DNA from: Aurantimonas sp. 22II-16-19i
Lineage (GTDB): Bacteria; Pseudomonadota; Alphaproteobacteria; Rhizobiales; Rhizobiaceae
Length of the DNA stretch: 64,000 nucleotides
Reading direction: 5' to 3'
NCBI RefSeq assembly: GCF_002088275.1
Contig: NZ_AQQS01000029.1
Span: 1 to 64,000, forward strand
Shown here: one piece after another, positions 15,879-27,134 of the stretch
Numbering within the stretch: the stretch's first letter is position 1
Layout: each line of letters begins with the position of its first letter
Translations under genes and position numbers: made by a program
Notes under the pieces: model-generated
Databases searched by the model: none
Told to the model about the DNA's origin: nothing
Seen by the model: the letters and a program-made list of their open reading frames with translations, nothing else

Positions 15879-18185
15879 ATGAGCACCAACCAATCGTCCG
15901 ACGGCGGAGCCAAGCTGAGCGACCTCGACGAACAGGCGCTGTTCTTCCACCGCTATCCCAAGCCCGGCAAGCTCGCGATCCAGGCGACCAAGCCGCTCGG
16001 CAACCAGCGCGATCTGGCGCTCGCCTATTCGCCCGGCGTCGCCGCCCCCTGTCTCGAGATCGCCCGCGATCCGGGGCTCGCCGCCGACTATACCAGCCGC
16101 GCCAATCTCGTCGCGGTGATTTCCAACGGCACCGCCGTCCTCGGCCTCGGCAATATCGGCCCCCTCGCCTCCAAGCCGGTGATGGAGGGCAAGGCCGTCC
16201 TGTTCAAGAAATTCGCCGACATCGACGTCTTCGACATCGAGGTCGACGCCTATGAGATCGACCATTTCTGCACGGTCGTCGCGGCGTTGGAGCCGACCTT
16301 CGGCGGCATCAATCTGGAAGACATCAAGTCGCCGGAGTGCTTCGAGATCGAGGCGCGCCTGCGAAAGGAAATGGCGATCCCGGTCTTCCACGACGACCAG
16401 CACGGCACCGCGATCATCGCCGCCGCCGCCGTCCGCAACGCCCTGCTTCTCGGCGGCAAGAAGCTGGAAGAGGTGAAGATCGTCGCGTCCGGCGCCGGCG
16501 CCGCGGCGCTCGCCTGCCTCAATCTCCTCGTCACCCTCGGCGCCAGGCTCGAGAACATCCTCGTCACCGACAAGGACGGCCTCGTCTACAAGGGCCGCGA
16601 GGTCGCCATGGACCGCTGGAAGGACGTCTATGCCCGCGACACGCCGATGCGCACGCTGGAAGAGGCGCTGGACGGCGCCGACATCTTCCTCGGCCTCTCG
16701 GCGGCGGGCGTCCTGAAGCCGCAATATCTGGAGAAAATGGCGGCGAAGCCGCTGATCCTGGCGCTCGCCAATCCCGTCCCCGAGATCATGCCGGACCTCG
16801 CCCGTGAAGTCCGCCCCGACGCGATGATCTGCACCGGGCGGTCGGACTTTCCCAATCAGGTCAACAACGTCCTCTGCTTCCCCTTCATCTTCCGCGGCGC
16901 GCTCGACTGCGGGGCCACCGGAATCACGGAAGGCATGAAGCAGGCCGCGACCGACGCCATCGCCGAACTCGCCCGGGAGGAGGTCTCGGAAGTCGCGGCC
17001 AAGGCCTACGGGTCGGAGACGCCGATCTTCGGGCCGGACTACCTGATCCCCTCCCCCTTCGATCCGCGGCTGATTCTGAAGATCGCTCCGGCCGTCGCCA
17101 GGGCCGCGGAAAGGGACGGCGTCGCCTCCCGCCCGATCGCCGACATGGACGCCTATGTCGAGCAGCTGAGCCGCTTCGTCTTCCGCTCCGGCATGATCAT
17201 GAAGCCGATCTTCCAGATCGCCCGCAAATCCGGCAAGCGGGTGATCTTCGCCGATGGCGAGGACGAGCGGGTGCTGCGGGCAGCCCAGGTGCTGATGGAG
17301 GACGGCGTCTGCGTGCCGATCCTCATCGGCCGGCCGAGCGTCCTCGAAACCCGGCTCGAGCGCTACGGCCTCAAGATCCGCCCGGGCAGGGATTTCGAGA
17401 TCATCAACCCGGAAGACGATCCGCGCTATCGCGACTATGTCGACGCCTATTTCCAGAAGGTCGGTCGCAAGGGCGTCAGCCCCGACACCGCCCGCACGGT
17501 GGTGCGCACCAACACCACCGTCATCGGCGCCATCGCCGTCGCGCGGGGCGAGGCCGACAGCCTGATCTGCGGGCTCGAAGGGCGCTTTCCCCACCATGTC
17601 CGCGACATCAGCCAGGTGATCGGCATGCGCCGCGGGGTGAAGAAGCTCGCGGCCATGAGCCTGCTGATCACCCAGGGCACGACGAAATTCTTCCTCGACA
17701 CCTATGTCCAGCGCAATCCGAATGCCGAGGAACTCGCCGAGATGACCCGCCTCGCCGCCGCCGAGCTGCGTCGCTTCGGCATCGATCCGAAAGCGGCCTT
17801 CGTCTCCCATTCCAATTTCGGCACCGACGATACCGAGGACACCATCAAGCTCCGCAAGGCCCTGAAGCTCGTCCACGCGGAGATGCCGGACCTCGAGATC
17901 GACGGCGAGATGCATGGCGATTGCGCGCTGAACGAGGCGATCCGCAAGCGCAACATGACGGATTCGTCGCTGACGGGGGAAGCCAATCTCCTGATCTTCC
18001 CGACGCTGGACGCCGCCAACATCACCCTCAACGTGGTCAAGCAGATGACCGACGCCCTGCATGTCGGCCCGATCCTCCTCGGCGCCGCCGCGCCGGCCCA
18101 TGTGCTCACGCCGTCGGTGACCTCGCGCGGCGTCGTCAACATGGCGGCCATCGCCACGGCCCAGGCGATCGGGCTGGAGGGGTGA
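15879..18185 (+). CDS. maeB: NADP-dependent malic enzyme with phosphotransacetylase-like domain
   Basis: A 768-residue MaeB-type enzyme that oxidatively decarboxylates malate to pyruvate. The N-terminal malic domain holds [15 protein letters not shown] and [13 protein letters not shown], then [11 protein letters not shown] and the NAD(P)-binding domain with [16 protein letters not shown]. From about residue 430 the phosphotransacetylase-like regulatory domain follows ([45 protein letters not shown]). ATG 15879 (GGAG upstream) is preferred over ATG 15855 and ATG 15738. Length agrees with the family. It feeds pyruvate and NADPH from C4 acids. Confidence 0.95.
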   Translation: MSTNQSSDGGAKLSDLDEQALFFHRYPKPGKLAIQATKPLGNQRDLALAYSPGVAAPCLEIARDPGLAADYTSRANLVAVISNGTAVLGLGNIGPLASKPVMEGKAVLFKKFADIDVFDIEVDAYEIDHFCTVVAALEPTFGGINLEDIKSPECFEIEARLRKEMAIPVFHDDQHGTAIIAAAAVRNALLLGGKKLEEVKIVASGAGAAALACLNLLVTLGARLENILVTDKDGLVYKGREVAMDRWKDVYARDTPMRTLEEALDGADIFLGLSAAGVLKPQYLEKMAAKPLILALANPVPEIMPDLAREVRPDAMICTGRSDFPNQVNNVLCFPFIFRGALDCGATGITEGMKQAATDAIAELAREEVSEVAAKAYGSETPIFGPDYLIPSPFDPRLILKIAPAVARAAERDGVASRPIADMDAYVEQLSRFVFRSGMIMKPIFQIARKSGKRVIFADGEDERVLRAAQVLMEDGVCVPILIGRPSVLETRLERYGLKIRPGRDFEIINPEDDPRYRDYVDAYFQKVGRKGVSPDTARTVVRTNTTVIGAIAVARGEADSLICGLEGRFPHHVRDISQVIGMRRGVKKLAAMSLLITQGTTKFFLDTYVQRNPNAEELAEMTRLAAAELRRFGIDPKAAFVSHSNFGTDDTEDTIKLRKALKLVHAEMPDLEIDGEMHGDCALNEAIRKRNMTDSSLTGEANLLIFPTLDAANITLNVVKQMTDALHVGPILLGAAAPAHVLTPSVTSRGVVNMAAIATAQAIGLEG

Positions 18186-18282
18186 AGCTGAGAAACCGTC
18201 TGAAGGAGACCGGAGCCGACGTCACGAGTCCCGTTGCTAACTGTTATTGGCGCGTGGCATAAGGAACTGAGGAGAAGCGATC

Positions 18283-18549
18283 ATGGCCAGCAGCGCAAAT
18301 CTCGGACAGCACCTCGAGAACTACGTCACCGACCTCGTGAAGACCGGCCGTTATCATTCACGCAGCGAGGTCTTGCGGGAAGGCGTTCGCCTGGTGGAAG
18401 AACGCGAAAAGCGCCTGGCCGCCCTGGAAGTCGCTCTGGCTCGTGGCTTGGCAGATGTGGAAGCCGGGCGCGTCACTGCGTTGGACGAAGCTTTCGAGAA
18501 AATCCGCGCAGATATCGAGGCCGAAGATGGCGAAAGCTCCCGTGCGTGA
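18283..18549 (+). CDS. parD: ParD/CopG-type antitoxin
   Basis: 88 residues. SSANLGQHLENYVTDLVKTGRYHSRSEVLREGVRLVEERE is the ribbon-helix-helix DNA-binding domain of ParD antitoxins (the GRYxSxSEVxRxGLRLxEE block). The C-terminal acidic helix would wrap the toxin. A good ribosome site (GAGGAGA) precedes ATG 18283. It overlaps the toxin by four bases (GTGA), the usual arrangement. The complex normally represses its own promoter. Confidence 0.92.
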   Translation: MASSANLGQHLENYVTDLVKTGRYHSRSEVLREGVRLVEEREKRLAALEVALARGLADVEAGRVTALDEAFEKIRADIEAEDGESSRA

Positions 18550-18845
18550 AGGTCATTCTGACTGACACGGCCATCGCCGATCTCGTCGGTATCGGACGTC
18601 ATATTCGCATGGACAACCCGGCGCGGGCAGACACCTTCGTTGACGAATTGAAGGACGCCTGCCGCGGTCTCGGAGAAATGCCACGCGCCTATGCATTGGT
18701 CCCTGGGTACGAGGATCGAGCCATCCGGCGCCGCCCGTACGGCAATTATCTCATTTTCTATCGGGTCGATGCAGAGGCTGTCTTTATCCTGCATGTCCTC
18801 AATGGCGCCCAGGATTTCGAGAGAATTCTGTTCTTCAAACCCTAG
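18546..18845 (+). CDS. parE: ParE/RelE-family toxin
   Basis: 99 residues from GTG 18546, which overlaps the antitoxin stop as GTGA. VKVILTDTAIADLVGIGRHI is the amphipathic N-terminus of ParE; PYGNYLIFYRVDAEAVFILHVLNGAQDFERIL is the C-terminal sheet and tail. The open frame begins at 18234, but the upstream part is out of frame with parD coding and is not used. ParE toxins poison DNA gyrase. The pair sits between malic enzyme and the thiamin operon with no link to either. Confidence 0.9.
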   Translation: MKVILTDTAIADLVGIGRHIRMDNPARADTFVDELKDACRGLGEMPRAYALVPGYEDRAIRRRPYGNYLIFYRVDAEAVFILHVLNGAQDFERILFFKP

Positions 18846-18898
18846 CTCAAGCAACCCTGTGACGAAGCCCGCGGCGCCGACCCGCTTCGAACAGGCAC

Positions 18899-18927
18899 CT
18901 TGACGCCACCCCCTGCTCTGTTAACCT
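18899..18927 (+). promoter_or_regulatory. Possible promoter of the thiamin operon
   Basis: CTTGAC at 18899-18904 fits the alphaproteobacterial -35 element, and TAACCT at 18922-18927 is a weak -10 after 17 bases. Transcription would start just before the TPP aptamer. The -10 match is poor. Confidence 0.4.
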
Positions 18928-18935
18928 TCTGATCG

Positions 18936-19027
18936 TCCAAGGGGAGTTCCGGCAAGGAACTGAGAGGCCGCTATCGATGCGCGGCGACCCGTTGAACCTG
19001 ATCCAGTTCATACTGGCGTAGGGATGG
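18936..19027 (+). ncRNA. TPP riboswitch (THI element)
   Basis: The conserved thi-box core is all present: AGGGG at about 18940-18944, CTGAGA at 18960-18965 (pyrimidine sensor), GACCCGTTGAACCTGATC at about 18986-19003 and the closing ACTGGCGTAGGGA at 19012-19024 (pyrophosphate sensor). The aptamer lies about 185 bases before thiC. TPP binding in proteobacterial thiC leaders lowers expression by early termination or by hiding the ribosome site. Confidence 0.96.
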
Positions 19028-19044
19028 AAGAAGGCCGCGACACC

Positions 19045-21048
<2,004 letters not shown>

Positions 21049-21146
21049 GTGAGATGCGGGACATGCGATCATGCCGATGCTCATTTGAGACCCAGGACGC
21101 AGTGAAGGTCGGCGAGGAACTGGCATCGTTGTGCCGCCCCCCCCTG

Positions 21147-21267
21147 CTTCGACAGGCTCAGCATGAGGGGGTTGATGTTGCGCCGCCAAGCTGGAGAACC
21201 GATGCTGCGCCAAGCGACTTGAACGAGGCCCGCCCACCCCAAGGTCCTCATCCTGAGCTTGTCGAAG
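21147..21267. repeat. Pair of inverted palindromic intergenic repeats between thiC and thiO
   Basis: A 22-base unit at 21147-21168 (begins CTTCGACAGG, ends ATGAGG) returns inverted at 21246-21267 (begins CCTCATCCTG, ends TGTCGAAG) with two mismatches. This is the short REP-like element dispersed in intergenic DNA of many alphaproteobacteria. In RNA the two copies could form a long stem between thiC and thiO. The insert makes the only large gap (272 bases) in the operon. Confidence 0.8.
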
Positions 21268-21320
21268 GGCGAGGACCCGGCACGACGCCAGACGCGCCCT
21301 TCAGCACCGCCCGCCCCCAC

Positions 21321-22319
21321 ATGCAAGGACGTCAAAATCAGCTCTCCGCCACCGTCATCGGGGCCGGCGTCGCCGGCCTCTGCACCGCCGTCACCCTTGC
21401 CGAACGGGGCGCATCAGTCACCGTCCACGAACGCTCGGCAAGGCTCGGCGACGCCGCCGCCTCCTGGCTCGCCGGTGGCATGCTCGCGCCGTTCTGCGAG
21501 GCCGAAAGCGCCGATCATTCGATCGTCGAACCGGGGATCGCGGCGATCGAGTGGTGGGAAAGCCGCGTGCCCGACGTCATGCGCAACGGGACGCTGGTCG
21601 TGGCATCGGGCCGCGACGCCGGCGAGATCGCGCGATTTGGCCGGCGGACGAGCGGTGCCCAGCCGCTCGACGCAGAGGGCATCGAGGCTCTGGAACCGGA
21701 CCTCGCTGGACGCTTCCGGCAGGGACTGCACTTCGCTGACGAAGCCCACCTCGACCCGCGCCGGGCACTCGCGGCGCTCGCCGAGCGATTTGCGAGGCTC
21801 GGCGGCACGATCCGCTTCGGCTGCGACATCAAGCCGGAGACAGCCGAGGGGGACGTCGTCCTCGACTGCCGGGGGATCGCCGGCGACGACCCGGAGCTCC
21901 GCAGCCTCCGCGGCGAGATGCTGGTCCTGCGCAGCCATGACGTTCGCCTGTCCCGGCCCGTCCGCCTCCTCCATCCGCGCTGGCCGATCTATGTCGTGCC
22001 GCGCGGCGACGGCCACTTCATGGTCGGCGCGACGATGATCGAGAGCGAGGCCTCCGGCGGCCCGACGCTGCGCTCGGCCGTCGAACTGATGAACGCCGCC
22101 TATGCCCTCCACCCGGCCTTCGCCGAGGCCGAGGTGATCGAAATGAAGGCCGGCCGCCGGCCGGCCTTTCCCGACAACCTGCCGAAAGTGACGCGGAGGG
22201 GCCGGATCGTCTCGGTCAACGGCCTTTATCGCCACGGATTCCTGCTGGCGCCGGACTGCGCGGCGAAAGCCGCCGACCTCGCTCTCGGCACGAACACCCG
22301 AGAGGAGATCGCCGCATGA
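21321..22319 (+). CDS. thiO: Glycine oxidase ThiO
   Basis: A 332-residue DAO-family flavoenzyme that turns glycine into the iminoglycine used for thiazole. The FAD Rossmann motif is VIGAGVAGLCTAVTLAERGASVTVHE at about 12-37; WLAGGMLAPFCEAE matches the conserved ThiO block; YVVPRGDGHFMVGATMIES and GLYRHGFLLAPD close the FAD site. The open frame begins far upstream in a thiC shadow; ATG 21321 is the sensible start, though it has only a weak ribosome site. It overlaps thiS by four bases (ATGA). Confidence 0.93.
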   Translation: MQGRQNQLSATVIGAGVAGLCTAVTLAERGASVTVHERSARLGDAAASWLAGGMLAPFCEAESADHSIVEPGIAAIEWWESRVPDVMRNGTLVVASGRDAGEIARFGRRTSGAQPLDAEGIEALEPDLAGRFRQGLHFADEAHLDPRRALAALAERFARLGGTIRFGCDIKPETAEGDVVLDCRGIAGDDPELRSLRGEMLVLRSHDVRLSRPVRLLHPRWPIYVVPRGDGHFMVGATMIESEASGGPTLRSAVELMNAAYALHPAFAEAEVIEMKAGRRPAFPDNLPKVTRRGRIVSVNGLYRHGFLLAPDCAAKAADLALGTNTREEIAA

Positions 22320-22513
22320 GGATCATCCTGAATGGCGAACCCGCCGAGGTGAGCGCCGCGACGCTCGCCGCGGCCCTCGTCGAGCTCGGCTATGACGAGG
22401 GGCCCTTCGCCACGGCCCTCAACCGCGACTTCGTGCCGGCGAGCGAGCGGCCGGAAACGAGGCTCACCGAAGGCGACGCGATCGAGATCATCGCGCCGAT
22501 GCAGGGAGGCTGA
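22316..22513 (+). CDS. thiS: Sulfur carrier protein ThiS
   Basis: 65 residues of the ubiquitin-like ThiS fold: [12 protein letters not shown] at the start, [19 protein letters not shown] in the middle and [12 protein letters not shown] at the end. The C-terminal Gly-Gly is the site of thiocarboxylate formation. The start overlaps thiO, and thiG begins one base after the stop. Confidence 0.97.
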   Translation: MRIILNGEPAEVSAATLAAALVELGYDEGPFATALNRDFVPASERPETRLTEGDAIEIIAPMQGG

Positions 22514-22514
22514 C

Positions 22515-23300
22515 ATGAACATCTACGACGAGATCCTCTCCAGCCGGCTGATGCTCGGCACGGCGCGCTATCCCTCGCCGCAGATCCTGCGCCAGGCGAT
22601 CGCCGCCTCCGGCGCGGAGATCGTCACCGTCTCGCTGCGCCGCGAGGCCGCCGGCGAGCGGGCCGGGCAGAAGTTCTGGGACATCATCCGCGAGAGCGGC
22701 GTGAAGGTCCTGCCCAACACCGCCGGCTGCCATTCGGTGCGCGAGGCGGTGACGACGGCTGAGATGGCCCGCGAGGTCTTCGGCACGAACTGGATCAAGC
22801 TCGAGGTGATCGGCGACGCCGACACGCTGCAGCCCGACCTCTTCGGCCTCGTCGAGGCGACACGCATTCTGTCGGACGAAGGCTTCCAGGTGCTCGCCTA
22901 TACGACCGAGGACCTCGTCGCCGCCGACAGGCTGGTCGAGGCCGGCTGCCGGGTACTGATGCCCTGGGGCTCGCCCATCGGCTCGGCGCGGGGGCTCAAC
23001 AACGTCTATGGCCTCAGGGCCATGCGGGCGCGCTTTCCGGATCTGACGCTGATCGTCGATGCCGGGATCGGCGTTCCGTCCCATGCGGCCCAGGCGATGG
23101 AACTCGGCTATGACGGCGTTCTCCTGTCCTCGGCGGTGGCACTCGCCGGCGATCCGGTGGCGATGGCGCGGGCTTTCAGCCTCTCGGTCGAGGCGGGGAG
23201 ACTGGCCTTCGAGGCCGATCCCCTCTTGCCCCGCGACATGGCCGAGCCGTCGACCCCGGTCCTCGGCCGGGCGATGCTGGGCGCGGCGGTGTCGTCATGA
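22515..23300 (+). CDS. thiG: Thiazole synthase
   Basis: 261 residues of a TIM-barrel enzyme that condenses ThiS-thiocarboxylate, iminoglycine and DXP to the thiazole. [45 protein letters not shown] (the Schiff-base lysine), [15 protein letters not shown] and [28 protein letters not shown] are family blocks. ATG 22515 follows GGGAGG. The stop overlaps thiE by four bases (ATGA). Confidence 0.97.
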   Translation: MNIYDEILSSRLMLGTARYPSPQILRQAIAASGAEIVTVSLRREAAGERAGQKFWDIIRESGVKVLPNTAGCHSVREAVTTAEMAREVFGTNWIKLEVIGDADTLQPDLFGLVEATRILSDEGFQVLAYTTEDLVAADRLVEAGCRVLMPWGSPIGSARGLNNVYGLRAMRARFPDLTLIVDAGIGVPSHAAQAMELGYDGVLLSSAVALAGDPVAMARAFSLSVEAGRLAFEADPLLPRDMAEPSTPVLGRAMLGAAVSS

Positions 23301-24169
23301 CCCGGCTCGACCCGTTCTATCTGATCGTTCCCGACGCCGACTGGATCGACCGGCTGGTGCCGCTGGGCGTCAAGCTCGTGCAGCTGCGGGTCAAGGACAC
23401 GCCCGAAGCTGTCTTGCGCTCAGAGATCCGCCGCGCCCGCGACACCTGCCACCGCCATGGCTGCCAGCTGATCGTCAACGACCACTGGCAGCTGGCGATC
23501 GCGGAGGGCTGCGACTTCGTCCATCTCGGCCAGGAGGATCTCGCCGAAGCCGATGTCGGCGCCATCCGCCGCGCCGGCCTGCGGCTCGGCGTCTCGACCC
23601 ATGACGAGACGGAACTGGCGACGGCGCTCGCCGCCAAGCCCGACTATGTCGCGCTCGGCCCGATCTGGCCGACGATCCTGAAGAAGATGCCCTGGGCGCC
23701 CCAGACGCCGGCCCGGATCGCTGCGTGGAAGCAGGCGATCGGCGAAACGCCGCTGGTCGCCATCGGCGGGGTTACCGTCGAGCGGCTGCCGGAGGTGTTC
23801 GGGCAAGGAGCGGAAGTTGCCGCCGTCGTCACCGACATCACGCTGAACGCCGATCCGGAGGAGCGCACGCGGCAATGGATCGCGGCGACGCGGCGGTATG
23901 GCGGCGGCTTGGGCGACCTCCCCTCGAACGCAGGGAGCCCGGCGGCCGCCCCCCTCTGTCCTGCCGGACATCTCCCCCACAAGGGGGGAGATCGGCCGGG
24001 ACCGACGGACGAGGCTCTTGGTTCGACCGCCTCGGCGCCCTCCGAAGACGGGGGTCACAGATGGACTGCAACAGGCTCGCCCGAGACAGAGCCGGAAAGG
24101 ATGGGGCACCCGAAGTCGACGCAGGCGCCGGTCGATCTCCCCCCTTGTGGGGGAGATGTCACGAAGTGA
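23297..24169 (+). CDS. thiE: Thiamine-phosphate synthase with a repeat-encoded C-terminal extension
   Basis: 290 residues. Residues 1-200 are a ThiE TIM barrel that joins HMP-PP and thiazole phosphate: [49 protein letters not shown] and [11 protein letters not shown]. Family members end near here. Residues about 212-290 are low-complexity and are encoded by two inverted copies of an intergenic repeat (23949-23993 and 24134-24179), giving tails such as [15 protein letters not shown] and [10 protein letters not shown]. The extension is probably unstructured. The stop overlaps thiD (GTGA). Confidence 0.9.
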   Translation: MTRLDPFYLIVPDADWIDRLVPLGVKLVQLRVKDTPEAVLRSEIRRARDTCHRHGCQLIVNDHWQLAIAEGCDFVHLGQEDLAEADVGAIRRAGLRLGVSTHDETELATALAAKPDYVALGPIWPTILKKMPWAPQTPARIAAWKQAIGETPLVAIGGVTVERLPEVFGQGAEVAAVVTDITLNADPEERTRQWIAATRRYGGGLGDLPSNAGSPAAAPLCPAGHLPHKGGDRPGPTDEALGSTASAPSEDGGHRWTATGSPETEPERMGHPKSTQAPVDLPPCGGDVTK

Positions 24170-24179
24170 CAGAGGGGGG
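23949..24179. repeat. Inverted pair of palindromic repeats at the thiE-thiD junction
   Basis: Copy A (23949-23993) and copy B (24134-24179) are inverted versions of one unit. Each has the internal palindrome CTCCCCCACAAGGGGGGAG and a flank CCCCCCTCTGTC followed by GACATC. They differ mainly in the hairpin loop (CTGCCG against ACTTCGT). Elements of this kind are scattered between genes in Rhizobiales. Here the pair and the 140 bases between are read as the end of thiE, and the start of thiD lies inside copy B. Confidence 0.85.
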
Positions 24180-24999
24180 TGCCTCGCCGGGCGCGACGCC
24201 GGAAACGCAGAAAGCCACCGATGCCGTCCCGTCGCGAGCGGCACGCCCGGCCATCCTCGTCATCGCCGGCACGGACTCCTCCGGCGGCGCGGGCCTTGCG
24301 GCCGACATCCGCACCGCTTCCGCCCATGATGTCGACGCCCGGCTCGCCGTTACCGCCGTTACCGCCCAGACGGACGGCAAAGTCGGCCGCGTTGACGTCA
24401 TGCCGCCAGCCCTCGTCGCGGAACAGATCGCCATGGCACTCGAAGACGGGCACGTCGCCGCGGTCAAGATCGGCATGCTCGGCAACGAGCCGATCGTCGC
24501 CACAGTGGCCGATGCGCTGGCCCGGTTCGACGGTCCGATCGTCCTCGATCCCGTCATCGCGGCGAGCTCCGGCGGGCTGCTCCTGAGCGAAAGCGGCATC
24601 GCCACCCTGATCGAGCGACTGCTGCCGAACACCCGCCTCGTCACGCCGAACCTGCCGGAACTGGCGATCCTCTCCGCCCGCCTCGGCGTTCCGGCGGGAG
24701 CGGATACCGACGGCAAGGCCGATGCCCTTCTCGATGCCGGCGCCCGCGCGGTGCTGGTGAAGGGCGGCCATGGCGAGGGCCGGGACGCCGTCGACATCCT
24801 CTACCGCCCCGATCGACCGCCCCTCCGGCTCGCCTCGCCCCGCCTCGTGGCGACCCTGCGCGGCACGGGCTGCGCGCTGGCGACGGCGATCGCGTGCAGG
24901 CTGGCTTGCGGCGACACGGCGGAAGACGCCTGCAGAAGGGCGAAGGCCTTCGTGCGGCGCCTGTTGCGAGACCGTGCCGACCTCACGAAGAGCGAATGA
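24166..24999 (+). CDS. thiD: Hydroxymethylpyrimidine/phosphomethylpyrimidine kinase
   Basis: About 277 residues of a ribokinase-fold enzyme that phosphorylates HMP-P to HMP-PP. AILVIAGTDSSGGAGLAADIRTASAHDV is the substrate-binding start, AVTAVTAQTD the next conserved strand, VAAVKIGMLGN the flap and LRGTGCALATAIAC the anion hole with the catalytic residue (here Cys in GTGC, normal for ThiD). GTG 24166 overlaps the thiE stop; about 24 residues before the conserved core are repeat-derived. No ATG start lies between, so the repeat seems to supply the initiation region. Confidence 0.9.
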   Translation: MTEGGASPGATPETQKATDAVPSRAARPAILVIAGTDSSGGAGLAADIRTASAHDVDARLAVTAVTAQTDGKVGRVDVMPPALVAEQIAMALEDGHVAAVKIGMLGNEPIVATVADALARFDGPIVLDPVIAASSGGLLLSESGIATLIERLLPNTRLVTPNLPELAILSARLGVPAGADTDGKADALLDAGARAVLVKGGHGEGRDAVDILYRPDRPPLRLASPRLVATLRGTGCALATAIACRLACGDTAEDACRRAKAFVRRLLRDRADLTKSE

Positions 25000-25027
25000 A
25001 GGATCGCCCTCGTGACCCAAGTCGCTC

Positions 25028-26485
25028 CTACCCCGCCATTGCCGCCTTCACCGCCGGATAGAGCGCCTTGTAGCGCCGATGCCCCTCGCGATAGGCGTCG
25101 ATCTTGTCCGCCACCGGCTCGAAGCTGCGGGCGACCGGCGGCTGGGTCATCACGCTCTTCGGATCGGCACCGGTCGCTGCCGTGATGCCGAGCCTTGCCG
25201 CACCGAAGGCGGCGCCGAAATCGCCGGCCGCCGGGAGAGCGATCTCGGTCTCGAGCACCGTCGCCATGAGCTGCAGCCAATAGGCCGAGCGCGAGCCGGC
25301 GCCGACGGCGATCAGGCGCTGCGGCTTCGGCTTGTCGCCAGCGGCGTCGAGGCAGTCGCGCATCGAATAGGCGACGCCTTCCAGCACGGCCCGCGTCATC
25401 GCCTCGCGCGAAGTATCGCTCTCGATCCCGGCCAGGACTCCGCGGATGTCGGCGTCGTTGTGGGGCGTGCGTTCGCCGGACAGATACGGCAGGAACATCA
25501 GCCGGCCCGGCTCGGCAATCGCCTCGCCGAGGGCGCCGGTGAGATCGCCCGGCTCCTCCTGCAAGAGCTTCGACAGCCAGTCCATGCAGCCGGCGGCCGA
25601 GAGCGTCACGCCCATCTGGTGCCAGAGGCCGGGAATGGCGTGGCAGAAGGTGTGCAGCGCCGTTTCGGGAACGGGATCGTATCCGGCCGTCGCGGTGAAG
25701 AGGACGCCGGAGGTGCCGAGAGAGAGGAAGCCGGTGCCGGGCTCCGCCACGCCGACGCCGCAGGCCGAGGCGGCGTTGTCGCCGCCGCCGCCGGCAACGA
25801 TCACGCCCGGCTTCAGGCCGAACTTGTCGGCGAGGATCGGCCGCACCTCACCCGCGGCCTCGGTTCCCTCGACCAGGCGGGACATGTTGGCGCGGGTCAT
25901 GCCGGTGCGTTCGAGCATCCGGTCGGACCAGTCGCGCAGGCCGGTGTCGAGCCAGGCGGTGCCCGCCGCGTCGGACATCTCGGCGACCCGCTCGCCGGTC
26001 AGCCACAGCCGCAGATAGTCCTTCGGCAAGAGCACGAAGGCCATCCGGTCGAACAGCACGGGCTCATGTTTGCGCATCCACATCAGCTTGGGCGCCGTAA
26101 AGCCGGGGAACACGATGTTGCCGGTGATCGCCCGCGCCTCCGCATCGTCGAGGGCCCTCGCCTCCTCGTGGCTGCGGGTGTCGTTCCACAAAATGCAGGG
26201 TCTCAGCGGCGCGCCGTCGACGCCGAGCACCGTTGCGCCATGCATGTGGCCGGAGAGGCCGATGCCGGCGATCTCGGAGAATTCCCGCCCGTGCTTCGCC
26301 CGCAGCTCCTGCATCGCCGCCTCGCAGGCGACGATCCAGCTCTGGGGATTCTGCTCCGACCAGCCGAAACGCGGCCGCTCGACCGTCAGCGGCACCGAGG
26401 CGGAGCCGATCACCGCCTGATCGTCCCCGATCAGAAGCGCCTTCAGCGATGAGGTGCCGAGGTCGAGCCCGAGATAGGTAGACAT
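25028..26485 (-). CDS. xylB: Xylulokinase
   Basis: 485 residues of the FGGY kinase family: LGLDLGTSSLKALL at the start (phosphate 1), GLSGHMHGATVL, CILWNDTRS, VAGGGGDNAASACG (adenosine region) and LSLGTSGVLF. SGERTPHNDADIRG and VGAGSRSAYWLQLMA follow as in XylB. It phosphorylates D-xylulose made by the isomerase two genes upstream. It starts 16 bases after the hicB stop, so it is expressed with hicAB and xylA. Confidence 0.95.
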   Translation of the reverse strand: MSTYLGLDLGTSSLKALLIGDDQAVIGSASVPLTVERPRFGWSEQNPQSWIVACEAAMQELRAKHGREFSEIAGIGLSGHMHGATVLGVDGAPLRPCILWNDTRSHEEARALDDAEARAITGNIVFPGFTAPKLMWMRKHEPVLFDRMAFVLLPKDYLRLWLTGERVAEMSDAAGTAWLDTGLRDWSDRMLERTGMTRANMSRLVEGTEAAGEVRPILADKFGLKPGVIVAGGGGDNAASACGVGVAEPGTGFLSLGTSGVLFTATAGYDPVPETALHTFCHAIPGLWHQMGVTLSAAGCMDWLSKLLQEEPGDLTGALGEAIAEPGRLMFLPYLSGERTPHNDADIRGVLAGIESDTSREAMTRAVLEGVAYSMRDCLDAAGDKPKPQRLIAVGAGSRSAYWLQLMATVLETEIALPAAGDFGAAFGAARLGITAATGADPKSVMTQPPVARSFEPVADKIDAYREGHRRYKALYPAVKAAMAG

Positions 26486-26501
26486 GATCGATCGAGGCCT
26501 T

Positions 26502-26900
26502 TCAGGCTGGTTCTTGCAGTTTCGTCCGGACCGCTGCCGCGAGGAAGCTTGAACGGGTCATGCCATGGTCCCGGGCATAGGCGTCGATCGCGCGAAGATC
26601 GTCAAGGCTGAGCGTCATGCGAACGCTCGTCGACTCGGACCCCGCAGCCTGAGCCGGCACAAGCAGCGCGATGCCGTCACGGTTTTGCGGGTCGGCCATG
26701 ATCGCTTCCAGGTCAGAGGGGAGCGGCAATACGTGCCCATCCTCCAGCAATCCTTCGATGTGAAGCGCCAGCGCCTCTTCGGCCATGCCCCTTGCTTCAT
26801 CAAGATCACGACCCGCCGTGATGCATCCCGGGAAATCCGGAAACGAGACGCCGAAATCGCTGCCCGCGTCCTTATGAATCAGAGCGACGTATTCTGTCAT
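26502..26900 (-). CDS. hicB: HicB-family antitoxin
   Basis: 132 residues. The partial RNase-H-like N-terminus reads EYVALIHKDAGSDFGVSFPDFPGCITAGRDLDEA, the HicB hallmark (VxFPDlPGC). The C-terminal part VRMTLSLDDLRAIDAYARDHGMTRSSFLAAAV is a ribbon-helix-helix DNA-binding domain. Its start overlaps hicA (ATGA). It would neutralise HicA and control the local promoter. Confidence 0.93.
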   Translation of the reverse strand: MTEYVALIHKDAGSDFGVSFPDFPGCITAGRDLDEARGMAEEALALHIEGLLEDGHVLPLPSDLEAIMADPQNRDGIALLVPAQAAGSESTSVRMTLSLDDLRAIDAYARDHGMTRSSFLAAAVRTKLQEPA

Positions 26901-27094
26901 GGCTCGCGCCTCAACTTCAGACCCGACTGTTTTTCAATGGCGCGCAACGTGCCGAGCGGCACGTCGCGCTTTGGGTGCGGCAGCGTCACCAGACCGGGCT
27001 TTCTCGGATGGCGAAGCTGAAGATGGCTGCCGCGCTGGCGAACCTCGACCCAACCATCCTCCAACAGACGAGCGAGAATGCGGCGGCTATCCAC
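26897..27094 (-). CDS. hicA: HicA-family mRNA interferase toxin
   Basis: 65 residues of the dsRBD-like HicA fold: RRILARLLEDGWVEVRQRGSHLQLRHPRKPGLVTLPHPKRDVPLGTLRAIEKQ. The catalytic histidine is in GSHLQLRHP. It begins 40 bases after the xylA stop. HicA cleaves mRNA; HicB blocks it. Start GTG or ATG at 27094 agrees with the usual length. Confidence 0.93.
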   Translation of the reverse strand: MDSRRILARLLEDGWVEVRQRGSHLQLRHPRKPGLVTLPHPKRDVPLGTLRAIEKQSGLKLRREP

Positions 27095-27134
27095 CGCAAG
27101 AGATACACATCACCGCGCCCCTTGTTCAAGCCGC

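Noticed and set aside
15828-18101. 757-residue open frame on the minus strand opposite malic enzyme
   Set aside because: Acidic, low-complexity translation with no motif; typical antisense shadow of a high-GC gene whose plus-strand product is unmistakable.
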